Positions 52,479-62,781 are shown, counted from the first letter of the stretch. The stretch is 64,000 nucleotides of DNA from Algibacter lectus (GCF_900112395.1 NZ_FOLN01000009.1:122582-186581); one strand, 5' to 3'. Made by a program: numbers and translations. The notes: generated by a model from the sequence alone, not told the origin.

Positions 52479-53747
52479 TTAATTTAAAAGTCGCTCTAAG
52501 GCCATGCCTCTAGAACCCTTAATTAAAATAATAGAATGTTCTATTTTTGAAATATGAAATACAGCTTCTAAATCGGCAAAAGATCTATACTTTTTTAATC
52601 GATTAGATTTAACATTTACGTCATAAAAGTTTTCGCCTACTAGAATAATTTGTTCTATATTTAATGATATGGCTAAATCCGCAATGATTTGATGTTCAAT
52701 TACGGCTTCTGTACCCAGTTCAAACATATCGCCTAAAACAGCTATTTTATTGCTGTCTTGTTTTTCAAAATTTAAAAGAGCAGCATGCATACTTGTGGGG
52801 TTTGCGTTATATGCATCGAGTATAATTTTATTACTATCTTTTTCTATAATTTGAGAACGGTTATTAGTAGGTGTATAGCTCTCGATAGCTTTTTTAATTT
52901 TGGAAATAGCAACTTTAAAATATTCACCTATAGTAATTGCAGCTGCTATGTTATTGAAGTTGTAATCACCTATTAATTGGCTTTTAATCTCTTCTTCTTT
53001 AAATTTAGAAATAACAAATGGTTGAGCCTTTTTAAAATTAATATTTACATCCGAATTTTTATTTCCGAAGGTGAAACGCTTAGCGTTTTCTGTTTTATCT
53101 ACTTGTACGTTGTCATTAGAATTAACGAAAATCATTTTATCATTGGCTATTAGAAAATCGTACATTTCACTTTTACCTTTAATTACGCCTTCAACACTTC
53201 CGAAGCCTTCTAAATGTGCTTTTCCAAAATTGGTGATGTATCCAAAGTCTGGCTTGGCTATCTTACACAAAAATTCAATTTCTTTTTGATGATTCGCTCC
53301 CATTTCTACGATGCCAATTTCAGTGTTTTGGCTCATTGATAGAAGCGTAAGGGGTACACCAATGTGGTTGTTTAAATTGCCAATGGTTGCTGTTGTTTTA
53401 AAGTTTTGAGACAGGACGCAATTAATGAGTTCTTTTGTGGTTGTTTTTCCATTGCTTCCTGTTAAGGCTAAAATTGGTGTTTTTAAGTACGACCTATGGA
53501 AGGTTGCTAGCGTTTGTAAAGTTTCTAGAACATTAGCTACCAAAATGGTGCTATCTGAAGTTTGGTATTTCACTTCATCAACAATAGAATATTTAGCTCC
53601 GGCCTTTAAGGCTTTTTCGGCATAAGTATTACCATTGAAATTTTCTCCTTTTAAAGCAAAGAACATGTCGTTATTTTTAATTTTTCTAGTATCTGTTGAT
53701 ACGCTACCACATTCTAAGAAAAGGCTATGTAATTGTTCTATTTTCAA
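52479..53747 (-). CDS. murF: UDP-N-acetylmuramoyl-tripeptide--D-alanyl-D-alanine ligase
   Basis: Adds D-Ala-D-Ala to the UDP-MurNAc tripeptide, completing the peptidoglycan pentapeptide; 422 aa. ATP loop GSNGKTTT (97-104), NIGTPL-type block (here NLNNHIGVPLTLL), VEMGANHQKEI, DAYNANPTSM (substrate) and IKGSRGMALE at the end. The start is a TTG at 53747 and the N-terminus is normal (MKIEQLHSLF). gldJ precedes it on the same strand with a terminator between, the order seen in gliding flavobacteria. Confidence 0.95.
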   Translation of the reverse strand: MKIEQLHSLFLECGSVSTDTRKIKNNDMFFALKGENFNGNTYAEKALKAGAKYSIVDEVKYQTSDSTILVANVLETLQTLATFHRSYLKTPILALTGSNGKTTTKELINCVLSQNFKTTATIGNLNNHIGVPLTLLSMSQNTEIGIVEMGANHQKEIEFLCKIAKPDFGYITNFGKAHLEGFGSVEGVIKGKSEMYDFLIANDKMIFVNSNDNVQVDKTENAKRFTFGNKNSDVNINFKKAQPFVISKFKEEEIKSQLIGDYNFNNIAAAITIGEYFKVAISKIKKAIESYTPTNNRSQIIEKDSNKIILDAYNANPTSMHAALLNFEKQDSNKIAVLGDMFELGTEAVIEHQIIADLAISLNIEQIILVGENFYDVNVKSNRLKKYRSFADLEAVFHISKIEHSIILIKGSRGMALERLLN

Positions 53748-53776
53748 AACTTAAAATTTTAAAATAAATGTATAAA

Positions 53777-53807
53777 AAAAAGTCCTAACATAATGCTAGG
53801 ACTTTTT
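53777..53807. terminator. intrinsic terminator after gldJ
   Basis: AAAAAGTCCTA (53777-53787) pairs with TAGGACTTTTT (53797-53807), 9-nt loop, with A/T runs on both sides. Confidence 0.8.
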
Positions 53808-53830
53808 ATATTTATTAACGAATGCTTGTT

Positions 53831-55495
53831 TTAGTTTTTCGTTTTGTTTCCTCCTTTACTTTTAGAGCCAACACGAGACATTGCACATCTAAAACCAATA
53901 TAGTCTGTTGCCATATCTTGCGGGAAGTATCGACGTTGCGCAGGATCTAACCAATATTCTCTGTCTTTCCAAGAACCACCTTTGTAAACACGAACTTCGT
54001 CGTTAATTAAAGATGTTCTGTTGTTTGATTTATCGTATTCTCTAACAATGTTTCCTAAAGAATCTCTAGAGATATTATGTTTAGGAGAGTTATACATTGC
54101 ACTAGATTTTCCAGAGTCTTCATCTTCGTCACCGAAGCTTTCGAACTTTCTTGAAGAACGCTTGTCTCCATCTCTAAAGTTTATCTCGTTACTTTTATCA
54201 AAATTTGTTCTTTGGAACGTTTCATTTTCATCAACAGGAACTTGCATAATTTCACCAGGTAAATTTCTAGCAATAATTTTTCCGTTAGATAAAGTATCAT
54301 AAACAATTTCATCCGAAGTAATTACTTTTACAGAACCATCTTCATTAATAGCGTTTTTAGTGTAAACGTTTCCACGGTAGTAATTAAAGTCATTAAATTC
54401 ATCATCAATAATAGGTCTGTAAACATCGGCAACCCATTCAGCTACATTACCAGCCATATCATATAAACCAAAATCATTTGGAGCATAAGATTTTACTGCG
54501 TTTGTAATATCGGCACCATCATCAGACCATCCAGCAATTCCACCGTAATCACCTTTACCTTGTTTGAAGTTAGCCATTTGGTCACCTCTAATTTTTCTTT
54601 TACCAGAACGTGTGTACTGTCCGTCCCATGGGTATTTTTTACGACCTCTATAAAGGTTGTAGCTTCTAATTTCACTTAAACCTAAAGCAGCATATTCCCA
54701 TTCTACTTCAGTTGGTAGTCTATACTTTGGAGCAAGAACACCTGTTTCTCTACTTGCGTAAATGCCAGATTCGTTTCCTTCTGCATCTACAGTAATATTT
54801 CTATTTCTTCTAGAGTCAACAGGTTCGCCTGTATCCATAGAACTAGGATCGATAGTGTATCTGTTTGTGTTAAATGCATTATCAGGATCAATATCAGTGT
54901 GGTTTATTTCACGGTATCCTGCTTTGCTTAAGTTTAATTCGTTAACACGGTCTGTTCTCCAGTTAGAAAACTCTACAGCCTGAATCCAGCTAACACCAAC
55001 TACAGGATATTCTCCATAAGCTGGGTGACGCAGGTAATTCTCCGTCATAACTTCATTGTATCCTAAACGGTTTCTCCAAACTAATGTGTCTGGTAAAGCT
55101 CCGTTATAGATCGCTTTAAAGTTTTCCTCAGAAGGAGGGTAATAACGTTTTAAATAATCTAAGTATTCTAAATACATAGCATTTGTAACCTCTGTTTCAT
55201 CCATGTAAAAGGACATAACATGTTGTTGGTTAGGGCTGTTGTTCCAGTCGTGCATAACATCGTCTTGCACACGACCTTTAGTAAATGTACCACCTTCAAC
55301 AAATACAAGTCCTGGAGATGTTTCCTGTTCTTTAAAATCTGTATTATACTGAAAACCACCTTCTCTATCGTTAATGTTCCATCCAGTTGCTCTAGAGCTA
55401 TTTTTAGAACTCGAAGATTTTTTACAACTTGTAGACACTACTGCTAGTGCTACAATTAATAAAACCTTGATTGTCACTACTTTTTTCATATTCAT
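53831..55495 (-). CDS. gldJ: gliding motility lipoprotein GldJ
   Basis: Outer-membrane lipoprotein required for flavobacterial gliding and for stability of the type IX secretion machinery. I start at the ATG at 55495 (MNMKKVVTIK), which gives a lipobox STSC with Cys24; a TTG at 55531 would precede it with an unlikely N-terminus. It has an SUMF1/formylglycine-generating-like fold: PGLVFVEGGTFTKG, MDETEVTNAMYLEYL, RLPTEVEWEYAAL, MAGNVAEWVADVYRP and VYKGGSWKDREYWLDP near the C-terminus. It lies divergently from porU and upstream of murF, as in Flavobacterium johnsoniae. Confidence 0.95.
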   Translation of the reverse strand: MNMKKVVTIKVLLIVALAVVSTSCKKSSSSKNSSRATGWNINDREGGFQYNTDFKEQETSPGLVFVEGGTFTKGRVQDDVMHDWNNSPNQQHVMSFYMDETEVTNAMYLEYLDYLKRYYPPSEENFKAIYNGALPDTLVWRNRLGYNEVMTENYLRHPAYGEYPVVGVSWIQAVEFSNWRTDRVNELNLSKAGYREINHTDIDPDNAFNTNRYTIDPSSMDTGEPVDSRRNRNITVDAEGNESGIYASRETGVLAPKYRLPTEVEWEYAALGLSEIRSYNLYRGRKKYPWDGQYTRSGKRKIRGDQMANFKQGKGDYGGIAGWSDDGADITNAVKSYAPNDFGLYDMAGNVAEWVADVYRPIIDDEFNDFNYYRGNVYTKNAINEDGSVKVITSDEIVYDTLSNGKIIARNLPGEIMQVPVDENETFQRTNFDKSNEINFRDGDKRSSRKFESFGDEDEDSGKSSAMYNSPKHNISRDSLGNIVREYDKSNNRTSLINDEVRVYKGGSWKDREYWLDPAQRRYFPQDMATDYIGFRCAMSRVGSKSKGGNKTKN

Positions 55496-55696
55496 ACTTT
55501 TAAGTAAGCTAATAATATTTTGGTGCTGCAATATAAGAATTAAACCTTACACAACAAGCTATTTTTTACATTTTAACCAAAAAAAGAGGTGTTTTGTCCT
55601 GTTTTTTAAGCGTTACATCGATGTTTTGAGGTGTATTCAGGGCCTCTTTTTGTTCGATTGTGTTGTATAAACGAATGTTTTGCTAATTTATTATTG

Positions 55697-55704
55697 TATT
55701 TTTG
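55697..55704 (+). promoter_or_regulatory. candidate -7 box for porU-porV
   Basis: TATTTTTG matching TAnnTTTG, 63 bp before the porU start. A TTTG at 55679-55682 is closer than the usual -33 spacing. Confidence 0.4.
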
Positions 55705-55767
55705 ATGATGTTTTAGAAATTATTGCGTTTTTAATACTAACTCAAAGCTAAAGACGTTATTTTAACG

Positions 55768-58700
55768 ATGAAAAAGAATTTATTCCTATTTATATTACTA
55801 ATATCTATTACTGCATTTGCCCAGCAAAAGACGTTTACTCTCAATTGGCAGGCATCTCAAACCATTTCTGGAAGTTCTTATAGTTTAGAAATTCCTTATT
55901 TTAATGAAGAGGTGTGTGATTTCGATTTTGAATTAGGACTTCAGTTTGTTTCTCAATGGGAAGTTGCTTCTTCTGTTAATGAAGAATCTGTTGCAATATC
56001 GAAAGTGAGTTATACGAATATATCTTTAGCAGAATTAAAAGACTTACCAGTTAATAAAATTCCAAAAAAGTTATCTTATACTTTAAAAAACTCTATTGCA
56101 AGAGGTAAGCAATATGCAATGTTAAAGTTATCTCCTATTATATATGATAATGGAATCTATAAAAAAGTTACGCAATTTCAAGTTAATTATTCAAACGGAA
56201 CATCCAGAAGAAGTGCCGGTTTAAATAAAGCTTTAGGAACAAAAGTGATTTCGAATTCTGTTTTGGATAAAGGGAAATGGTTTCGGTTTTATATTGATAC
56301 AACAGGTGTTTTTAAATTATCAAAATCGTTTTTAAAGCGCTTAGGTGTTAATGTAAACAGTGTAGATCCCCGAACTATTAGAGTTTTTGGAAATGGCGGA
56401 CGTATGATTCCTTTTTCTAATAGTGAAGATTATCCTTTTGATGTAGCAGAGAATGCTGTAAAGTTTGTAGGGGAAGAAGATGGTATTTTTAATGATTCCG
56501 ATTATATTTTATTTTACGGGCAAGGCCCAAAGCAGTTTAACGAGGAAAGCAATACCAACATTAATTGCTATACTGATAAGACCTATTATTATATTAATAC
56601 CGGTTCTGGTAACGGAAAGCGTATTTCTCAATTTACACAACCAACGGGTTCGGTAGATTTAGAAATCAATACGTTTCAGGATTATCAATATCATGAGTAT
56701 GATAATGAAAATATTGCTTTACTTGGCCGTCGTTGGTTTGGTGAGCGTTTTGATGTGGAAGCGGAACAAAACTTTAAATTTGAGTTTCCGGAAATTATAA
56801 CATCAACACCAATAACTTTAAAGGTCTACGTTGCAACAATTTCATCAGAGTCTACTTCAATGGCTATAGCTGTTAACGGGAATGAGTTGTCAACGTTAGT
56901 TTTACCAGGAGCAGACGATCCAACACTTGGTAATGATAGGTTTTATATCACTAATACTTCTGTGATTTCTTCAGAAGTCGATGTTAAATTGAGTTATAAC
57001 AATCAAGGAGATCCTAGTGCGCTCGGATATTTAGATTATATTTCTATTGAAGCTACTAGGGCATTAAAATTTATAAAATCTCAGTTTTATTTTAAAAATA
57101 AAGCTGTAGAATCCGCTTCTGGTGTTGGTAGATATACCATCGAAAATGCTTCTGAAATTTCCGAAGTTTGGGATGTTACCGATATTTATAATATTACTAA
57201 TGTTGAAAATAGTGCGGCTGAAGATAATTTTACGTTCACTTCTAATTTAGGAGTGTTAAAAGACTATGTAGCCGTAACACCTTCGGATTATTATGAGCCT
57301 AAATTTGATGGAAAAACTACTTTAACCAATCAGAATATAAAAGGAACTATATTTTTAAACAATCAAAATGAGTTTCAAGATATAGATTATATTATTGTTG
57401 CACCAGATAATATGTTAAGTCAGGCCAATCGCTTAGCTCAAATTAACACAGATCAATATGGTTTGATTGTAAAAGTTTTAGGGTTAACCGAAATTTATAA
57501 TGAATTCAGTACCGGAAACCAAGATATTGGGGCTATTAGAAATTTGGTAAAGTATGTTTATGATAATGCCAGCACACCCGAAAATAGAATCAAATATCTA
57601 TGTTTATTCGGCGATGGATCTTTCGATTATAAAGATCGTATACCGAATAATACGAATGTTATGCCTTCTTGGTATTCTTATGAAAGTTTGAATTTAACAA
57701 ATTCTTTTGTTTCGGATGATTTCTACGGAATGATGGATGATAACGAAGGAACAATGATTTCCAGTGATAAATTAGATATTGCCGTTGGTCGAATTCTTGC
57801 CGACACACCAGAACGTGCAAATCAAATGGTCGATAAAATAGAATCTTACTATATAAAGGAAGCTTTTGGTACCTGGCGAAATAATGTGGTAGTAATTTCG
57901 GATGATGTAGATTTGGATTGGGAAGGCGTATTGCAGCAAACCACAGATAATATTGGGAATTTAATTACTGAAGAAAAACCATTTTTGAATGTTATAAAAA
58001 TTCACTCCGATGCTTTTCAACAGGAAACAACAGCAGGAGGAGATAGGTATCCTCGTGTAACTTCAGAAATTATCGATGCTATCGATAAAGGTGCTTTGGT
58101 TGTAAATTATTTTGGACACGGTGGAGAGAACGGGCTTGCACAAGAGCATTTGTTGTTTCAAGAAGAAATTAAGGAGTTTCGTAACTTCGGAAAACTCAAT
58201 TGTTTTGTAACTGTAACTTGTGAGTATACTAAGTTTGATAACCCTTATAAAGAAACAGCTGGTGAAGTAACTTACTGGAATGAAGATTCTGGCGCCATTG
58301 GATTAATATCTACCACTCGACAAATCTTTGTATCCTTCGCTATTAATTTTAATAATAATTTAGGTCAATATTTGTTTTCGTATTCAGATGATGATACTTT
58401 TCAGGATAACGAATATCCTTCTATGGCCGAAGCGTTAAGGCTAACAAAAAATAATCCTGCAATATCTAATTCAAGTCAAAGACGTTTAGTCTTTTTTATA
58501 GGTGATCCGGCCATGAAACTTGCTTTTGCAGAACCTAATATAAACTTGACCAAAATTAACGATGTGCCTTTAGCGCAAGTAACCGATACATTAAAAGCTT
58601 TAAGTTATGTAAAAATGGCTGGAGAAGTAACCGATTTATCTGGTAATTTATTAAGTAACTATAATGGTACAGTATCTACAACTATTTATGATAAAAATAT

Positions 58701-59646
58701 TGAGCGGCAAACTTTAGCAAATGATGGAACAAGACTTAATGGTGAACTTGTAAAATTAGATTTTTCAACGTTGGGCGAAATTATTTTTAGAGGACAAGCA
58801 TCTGTTAAAAATGGTGAATTTGAATTCGATTTTATTGTGCCAAAAGATGTTGGGATTCCTGTTGGAGTAGGTAAGGTTAGTTTCTACTCTAAAGATGAGG
58901 CCTTAGAAAGTAATCAAGCTGGAGCAAGTATTGGTACAGTTAAAATAGGAGGTTTGAATGAAGATGCTCCGGTAGATAATACAGGGCCGGTTATTTCTTT
59001 ATATATGAATGATGAAAACTTTGTATCGGGTGGTATTACCAATGAGTCGCCAACGTTATTGGCTGTAATGGAAGATGAAAATGGTATAAATACAGCGAGT
59101 GGTGTTGGTCACGATATTGTTGCCATACTCGATGGGGATGAAACAAATCCGGTTGTGCTTAACGATTATTACCAAACCGGTGTAGACGATTATAAAACGG
59201 GAATTTTGAGTTATCCGTTTAGGGATTTAGAACCCGGTTTGCACACATTAACACTCAAAGCTTGGGATGTGTATAATAATTCTGCTGTGTCAGAGATTCA
59301 GTTTATTGTTTATGATAAAGATGAGGCTTTGGTTATTAATAATGTATTGAATTACCCAAATCCGTTTGTAAATTATACAGAATTTTGGTTCAATCACAAT
59401 AGTTCCGACCCTTTAGACGTTTCTATACAGATATTCACTGTTTCTGGAAAATTGGTTAGAACATTAAACGGACAAACAGCTACCGGTTTTAATGTTACAA
59501 GTTCGCTATCTAGAGACATTGTTTGGGATGGTCGTGACGATTTTGGCGATAAAATTGGTAAAGGTGTTTATATTTACAAATTAAAAGTCCATTCTAACCT
59601 TTTAAATAAAACGGTAGAAAAAATTGAAAAGCTAGTAATTCTATAA
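55768..59646 (+). CDS. porU: type IX secretion system sortase PorU
   Basis: Cell-surface protease-like sortase that removes the C-terminal signal of type IX cargo and attaches cargo to the surface; 1,292 aa. Signal peptide (cleavage after TAFAQ), large beta-rich N-terminal part, then a C25 gingipain-like domain with His784 in FGHGGENG and Cys818 in VTVTCEYTK, both catalytic residues in place. It ends with an Ig-like and a CTD-like region (NYPNPF, GKLVRTLNG, DDFGDKIGKGVYIYK). porV follows 31 bp on. It is longer than Porphyromonas PorU but usual for flavobacteria. Confidence 0.95.
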   Translation: MKKNLFLFILLISITAFAQQKTFTLNWQASQTISGSSYSLEIPYFNEEVCDFDFELGLQFVSQWEVASSVNEESVAISKVSYTNISLAELKDLPVNKIPKKLSYTLKNSIARGKQYAMLKLSPIIYDNGIYKKVTQFQVNYSNGTSRRSAGLNKALGTKVISNSVLDKGKWFRFYIDTTGVFKLSKSFLKRLGVNVNSVDPRTIRVFGNGGRMIPFSNSEDYPFDVAENAVKFVGEEDGIFNDSDYILFYGQGPKQFNEESNTNINCYTDKTYYYINTGSGNGKRISQFTQPTGSVDLEINTFQDYQYHEYDNENIALLGRRWFGERFDVEAEQNFKFEFPEIITSTPITLKVYVATISSESTSMAIAVNGNELSTLVLPGADDPTLGNDRFYITNTSVISSEVDVKLSYNNQGDPSALGYLDYISIEATRALKFIKSQFYFKNKAVESASGVGRYTIENASEISEVWDVTDIYNITNVENSAAEDNFTFTSNLGVLKDYVAVTPSDYYEPKFDGKTTLTNQNIKGTIFLNNQNEFQDIDYIIVAPDNMLSQANRLAQINTDQYGLIVKVLGLTEIYNEFSTGNQDIGAIRNLVKYVYDNASTPENRIKYLCLFGDGSFDYKDRIPNNTNVMPSWYSYESLNLTNSFVSDDFYGMMDDNEGTMISSDKLDIAVGRILADTPERANQMVDKIESYYIKEAFGTWRNNVVVISDDVDLDWEGVLQQTTDNIGNLITEEKPFLNVIKIHSDAFQQETTAGGDRYPRVTSEIIDAIDKGALVVNYFGHGGENGLAQEHLLFQEEIKEFRNFGKLNCFVTVTCEYTKFDNPYKETAGEVTYWNEDSGAIGLISTTRQIFVSFAINFNNNLGQYLFSYSDDDTFQDNEYPSMAEALRLTKNNPAISNSSQRRLVFFIGDPAMKLAFAEPNINLTKINDVPLAQVTDTLKALSYVKMAGEVTDLSGNLLSNYNGTVSTTIYDKNIERQTLANDGTRLNGELVKLDFSTLGEIIFRGQASVKNGEFEFDFIVPKDVGIPVGVGKVSFYSKDEALESNQAGASIGTVKIGGLNEDAPVDNTGPVISLYMNDENFVSGGITNESPTLLAVMEDENGINTASGVGHDIVAILDGDETNPVVLNDYYQTGVDDYKTGILSYPFRDLEPGLHTLTLKAWDVYNNSAVSEIQFIVYDKDEALVINNVLNYPNPFVNYTEFWFNHNSSDPLDVSIQIFTVSGKLVRTLNGQTATGFNVTSSLSRDIVWDGRDDFGDKIGKGVYIYKLKVHSNLLNKTVEKIEKLVIL

Positions 59647-59677
59647 AAAAATATATATTGCAACTAAATATTAATTC

Positions 59678-60922
59678 ATGAAAACTAAAGTACTCTTATT
59701 ATTATCATTCGTTTTTGTTGTAAAAATGAATGCTCAAGAAACTACAGTAATTATTCCAAACGAAAGAGATTCTAGAGTTATTACAACAGGCGTTCCTTTT
59801 TTATTAATTACTTCAGATGCTCGCGCGGCAGCTATGGGAGATATGGGGGTTGCAACTTCTGTAGATGCTTTTTCTCAACAATGGAACCCTGCAAAGTATG
59901 CTTTTTCAGAAACTAAATCTGGAGTAGGTGTTAGTTATACGCCATACTTAAGTAAGTTAGTTAACGATATTTTTTTAGGAAACTTAACATATTTTAATCG
60001 CATTGATGATCGTAGTGCTTTTGCAGCCAGTTTAAAATATTTCTCTTTGGGAGATATTGAATTCCGTGAAAACGAATTTGTGAATGCTTTAATACAAAGA
60101 CCCAATGAGTTTACTTTAGATGCATCATATGCTTTACGTTTATCTCCAGAGTTTGCTATGTCGGTTGCTATGCGTTACATGAGATCCGATTTAAAGCTAA
60201 GTGGTTTAGGTGGTGATGCTACAGCGGCAAGTACGTTTGGGGTAGATATTTCAGGTTTTTATCAAAGTGAAGAAGAAGCTTATACTGATTTTAATGGAAG
60301 ATGGAGAATGGGATTTGCTATTCAAAATATTGGTCCTAAATTCTCTTACGAGGAAGGTGGGGTAGAAAACTTTCAACCTACTAACTTGCGTTTAGGAGCA
60401 GGTTTTGATTTTATATTCGACGATTATAATAAAATAGCAGTAACAGCAGAAGTTGCCAAATTATTAGTGCCAACACCGCCAAAGTTAGGAACAGAAATTG
60501 TTTTTGAAGACAATAATGATAATGGAACTTATGATGAAGATGATGGAGATGTTCTAATAAGCGAAACAAATAATGTTATTTATGAAGGGCAATCTCAAGA
60601 TGTTGGTTTTTTAGCAGGTATGTTTCAATCTTTTGGAGATGCACCAGGTGGATTTAGTGAGGAAATTAAAGAGTTTACATATTCATTAGGAGCTGAATAT
60701 GTATATCAAGATTCTTTTGCATTCAGAACAGGGTACTTTAACGAAAGTGAAGAGAAAGGAGCTAGAAAGTTTTTTGCTCTAGGAGCAGGATTTAAGGCCA
60801 ATGTGGTAAATATAGATTTATCTTACCTATTCTCAGCTTCTAAAGTTCAGAGTCCTTTAGAAAATACGTTACGTTTTTCATTAACATTTAATATAGGTGC
60901 TGGTGAATACCGCGAATACTAA
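59678..60922 (+). CDS. porV: type IX secretion system outer-membrane protein PorV (LptO)
   Basis: Outer-membrane barrel of the FadL-like fold, 414 aa, that shuttles cargo from the translocon to PorU. Signal peptide (cleavage after MNAQ), then PFLLITSDARAAAMGDMGVATSVDAFSQQWNPAKYAF, a hallmark start of PorV proteins, and a barrel with an acidic loop (DNNDNGTYDEDDGD). Ends in FNIGAGEYREY. Co-transcribed with porU. Confidence 0.95.
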   Translation: MKTKVLLLLSFVFVVKMNAQETTVIIPNERDSRVITTGVPFLLITSDARAAAMGDMGVATSVDAFSQQWNPAKYAFSETKSGVGVSYTPYLSKLVNDIFLGNLTYFNRIDDRSAFAASLKYFSLGDIEFRENEFVNALIQRPNEFTLDASYALRLSPEFAMSVAMRYMRSDLKLSGLGGDATAASTFGVDISGFYQSEEEAYTDFNGRWRMGFAIQNIGPKFSYEEGGVENFQPTNLRLGAGFDFIFDDYNKIAVTAEVAKLLVPTPPKLGTEIVFEDNNDNGTYDEDDGDVLISETNNVIYEGQSQDVGFLAGMFQSFGDAPGGFSEEIKEFTYSLGAEYVYQDSFAFRTGYFNESEEKGARKFFALGAGFKANVVNIDLSYLFSASKVQSPLENTLRFSLTFNIGAGEYREY

Positions 60923-60944
60923 AATATAAATAAATCAAAACAAC

Positions 60945-60976
60945 AAAAAAGACTGCTCTAAAAGCAGTCTTTTTTT
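60945..60976. terminator. bidirectional terminator between porV and the M48 gene
   Basis: AAAAAAGACTGCT (60945-60957) pairs with AGCAGTCTTTTTT (60963-60975), 5-nt loop, flanked by A and T runs; it lies between convergent genes. Confidence 0.9.
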
Positions 60977-61001
60977 GTTTTAGTCTAAGTCATTTCTATA
61001 T

Positions 61002-61769
61002 TTATAAACCTTTATATTTTTCAATAGCTTCTCTAATTTTTTCAATTCTATTATCTGGATCAGGATGTGTGCTTTTAAACTCTGGAACACGATTTGGTCC
61101 CGCAGCAGCTTTCAATATTTCCATAACGCCAATCATTTCTTCAGGATTGTAACCTGCTTTTAGCATAAAGCGGACACCTAATTCATCACTTTCAAGTTCA
61201 TCATCACGCCCATTTGTAAGTAATGTGTTTTGTCCAATACCACTAACTAAGCCTCCCATGTCTGCACCCACAGATCCGGCAGTGGTTAAGCCCTGCCAAT
61301 ATTCACTCTCGGCAATACGTTCGGCACTATGGCGCCCAAGAACGTGACCAACCTCATGACCTAAAACACCAGCTAGCTGATCTTCATTCTCCAATTGAGA
61401 AAACAAAGCGTATGTAATAAATATTTGACCACCCGGAAGAGCAAATGCGTTAATTGTGTTTGGGTCGGCGAGTAAATGAAATTCGTACTTATAAGGTGTT
61501 TCTCTTGCAATACTATTATTTACTAATTTGTTTCCAACATTATCTACCAAAGCTTGATATTGATTGTTTTCATGTAAACCACCGTGTTGCTGTGCCATTT
61601 GTGGGGCGCTTTGTAAACCAATGGCAATTTCTTCATTGGCATTCATCGAGATAGTTTGAGTTCTACCCGTGTATGGGTTTTCTTCACGTTGGCTGCATCG
61701 TTTAAAAACAAAAAACAATGCGATTGCGGCACCTATTAATAGTCTTACTTTTAGATTTTTTCCTCTCAT
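61002..61769 (-). CDS. M48-family metallopeptidase (membrane-anchored)
   Basis: Zinc protease of 255 aa with one N-terminal membrane segment (about 8-23) and the M48 site HEVGH (138-142) followed by the downstream Glu in DDELESDELG. The domain is laid out as in LoiP/BepA-type proteins (NTINAFALPGGQIFITYALF before the zinc site, ending STHPDPDNRI). Such proteases act in the envelope on misfolded proteins. The segment FVFKRC at its start is not a good lipobox. Monocistronic. Confidence 0.9.
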   Translation of the reverse strand: MRGKNLKVRLLIGAAIALFFVFKRCSQREENPYTGRTQTISMNANEEIAIGLQSAPQMAQQHGGLHENNQYQALVDNVGNKLVNNSIARETPYKYEFHLLADPNTINAFALPGGQIFITYALFSQLENEDQLAGVLGHEVGHVLGRHSAERIAESEYWQGLTTAGSVGADMGGLVSGIGQNTLLTNGRDDELESDELGVRFMLKAGYNPEEMIGVMEILKAAAGPNRVPEFKSTHPDPDNRIEKIREAIEKYKGL

Positions 61770-61842
61770 GGTGGTTGGTGTTTTGGTAGTTGTGAAATTA
61801 CAAAAAAAATGAATTATATAGGTTAGACACTCTTTTTACTCA

Positions 61843-62304
61843 TCAGTCACTTAAATTCAATTGCTTTTTCATTACATAATGTGGTCCAATACCTTTTATG
61901 TTAAAGGAGTGGCCAATAACACGGTATCCATTCCTTTTATAAAAATTAACAGCAACCTCTCGAGCATTACACCAAATCAGATTTGTTTTTTCTTCCTTTA
62001 ATATAGTATCGCAATACTTTAATAATATGTGGCCAATCCCTAAACCTTGTTGATGTTGTAAAATAGCCATACCTCGGAGTTGATATTGATTCAATTCTGA
62101 GAACTTCGGGTTATTGTTTTTTAGTAAAGAACAGACTCCAATAAGTTCTTCAGTATTATAAATACCAAAATGTAAGGTTGTTTCTAAATCATCACCATCA
62201 AAGATGCAAGATTCTATGGGTTTGCCCTTCCTTAAAACAGGATGTCGTATGGTATACGCGTCAACTGCTTGTATTTGCTTTACGGTATAATTTTGTTTTT
62301 TCAT
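61843..62304 (-). CDS. GNAT-family N-acetyltransferase
   Basis: Acetyl-CoA-dependent acetyltransferase of 153 aa, with the start at the ATG at 62304 (MKKQNYTVKQ); a GTG at 62337 would add 11 residues that are not needed. GNAT signs: LRGMAILQHQQGLGIGHILLKYC (acetyl-CoA loop, Q/RxxGxG/A) and NAREVAVNFYKRNGYRVIG. Divergent from the next acetyltransferase, 44 bp apart. Substrate unknown. Confidence 0.87.
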   Translation of the reverse strand: MKKQNYTVKQIQAVDAYTIRHPVLRKGKPIESCIFDGDDLETTLHFGIYNTEELIGVCSLLKNNNPKFSELNQYQLRGMAILQHQQGLGIGHILLKYCDTILKEEKTNLIWCNAREVAVNFYKRNGYRVIGHSFNIKGIGPHYVMKKQLNLSD

Positions 62305-62348
62305 AAAATCAAACTTAATTAAAATATTTATCTTCACTAAAAAAAAGA

Positions 62349-62774
62349 ATGGCTATTGTATTTAAAATTATTGATCAACAATATATAGACTTAATAATTC
62401 CTTTAGTTCAAAAATTAAACAATAACCAAGTTGACGATGTTGTTTTACGAGAACGTTTTCTTGAAATGTTTATGCAAAATTATGAATGCGCGGCTCTTTT
62501 TAAAGATAATGAACTTATTGGTGTTTGCGGGTTATGGTTTTGCACCCGTCATTATTCAGGTAGGAGTGTCGAGGTAGATCATGTTTTTATAGATGAAAAG
62601 TATAGAGGACAACGTTTTGGAGCACAATTTTTTGAATGGATTTACAATTACGTAAAAAATAAAGGATGCGAGGCTGTAGAGCTAAATACCTATGTATCAA
62701 ATCATGGCTCGCATAAATTTTATTTTAATGAAGGATTTAAAATTTTAGGCTATCATTTTTTGAAAAAAATGTAA
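62349..62774 (+). CDS. GNAT-family N-acetyltransferase
   Basis: Acetyltransferase of 141 aa with VEVDHVFIDEKYRGQRFGAQFFEW (the acetyl-CoA-binding RGQRFG) and the C-terminal NTYVSNHGSHKFYFNEGFKILGYHFLKKM. It is a short, single-domain member that looks like ArsN/diamine-type small GNATs but without a clear substrate motif. Two GNAT genes head to head share a short intergenic region, so they may be co-regulated. Confidence 0.87.
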   Translation: MAIVFKIIDQQYIDLIIPLVQKLNNNQVDDVVLRERFLEMFMQNYECAALFKDNELIGVCGLWFCTRHYSGRSVEVDHVFIDEKYRGQRFGAQFFEWIYNYVKNKGCEAVELNTYVSNHGSHKFYFNEGFKILGYHFLKKM

Positions 62775-62781
62775 ATTTTAT

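Noticed and set aside
55489..55531. Longer N-terminus for GldJ starting from TTG at 55531
   Set aside because: It would place 12 residues before the signal peptide; the ATG at 55495 gives a clean lipobox.
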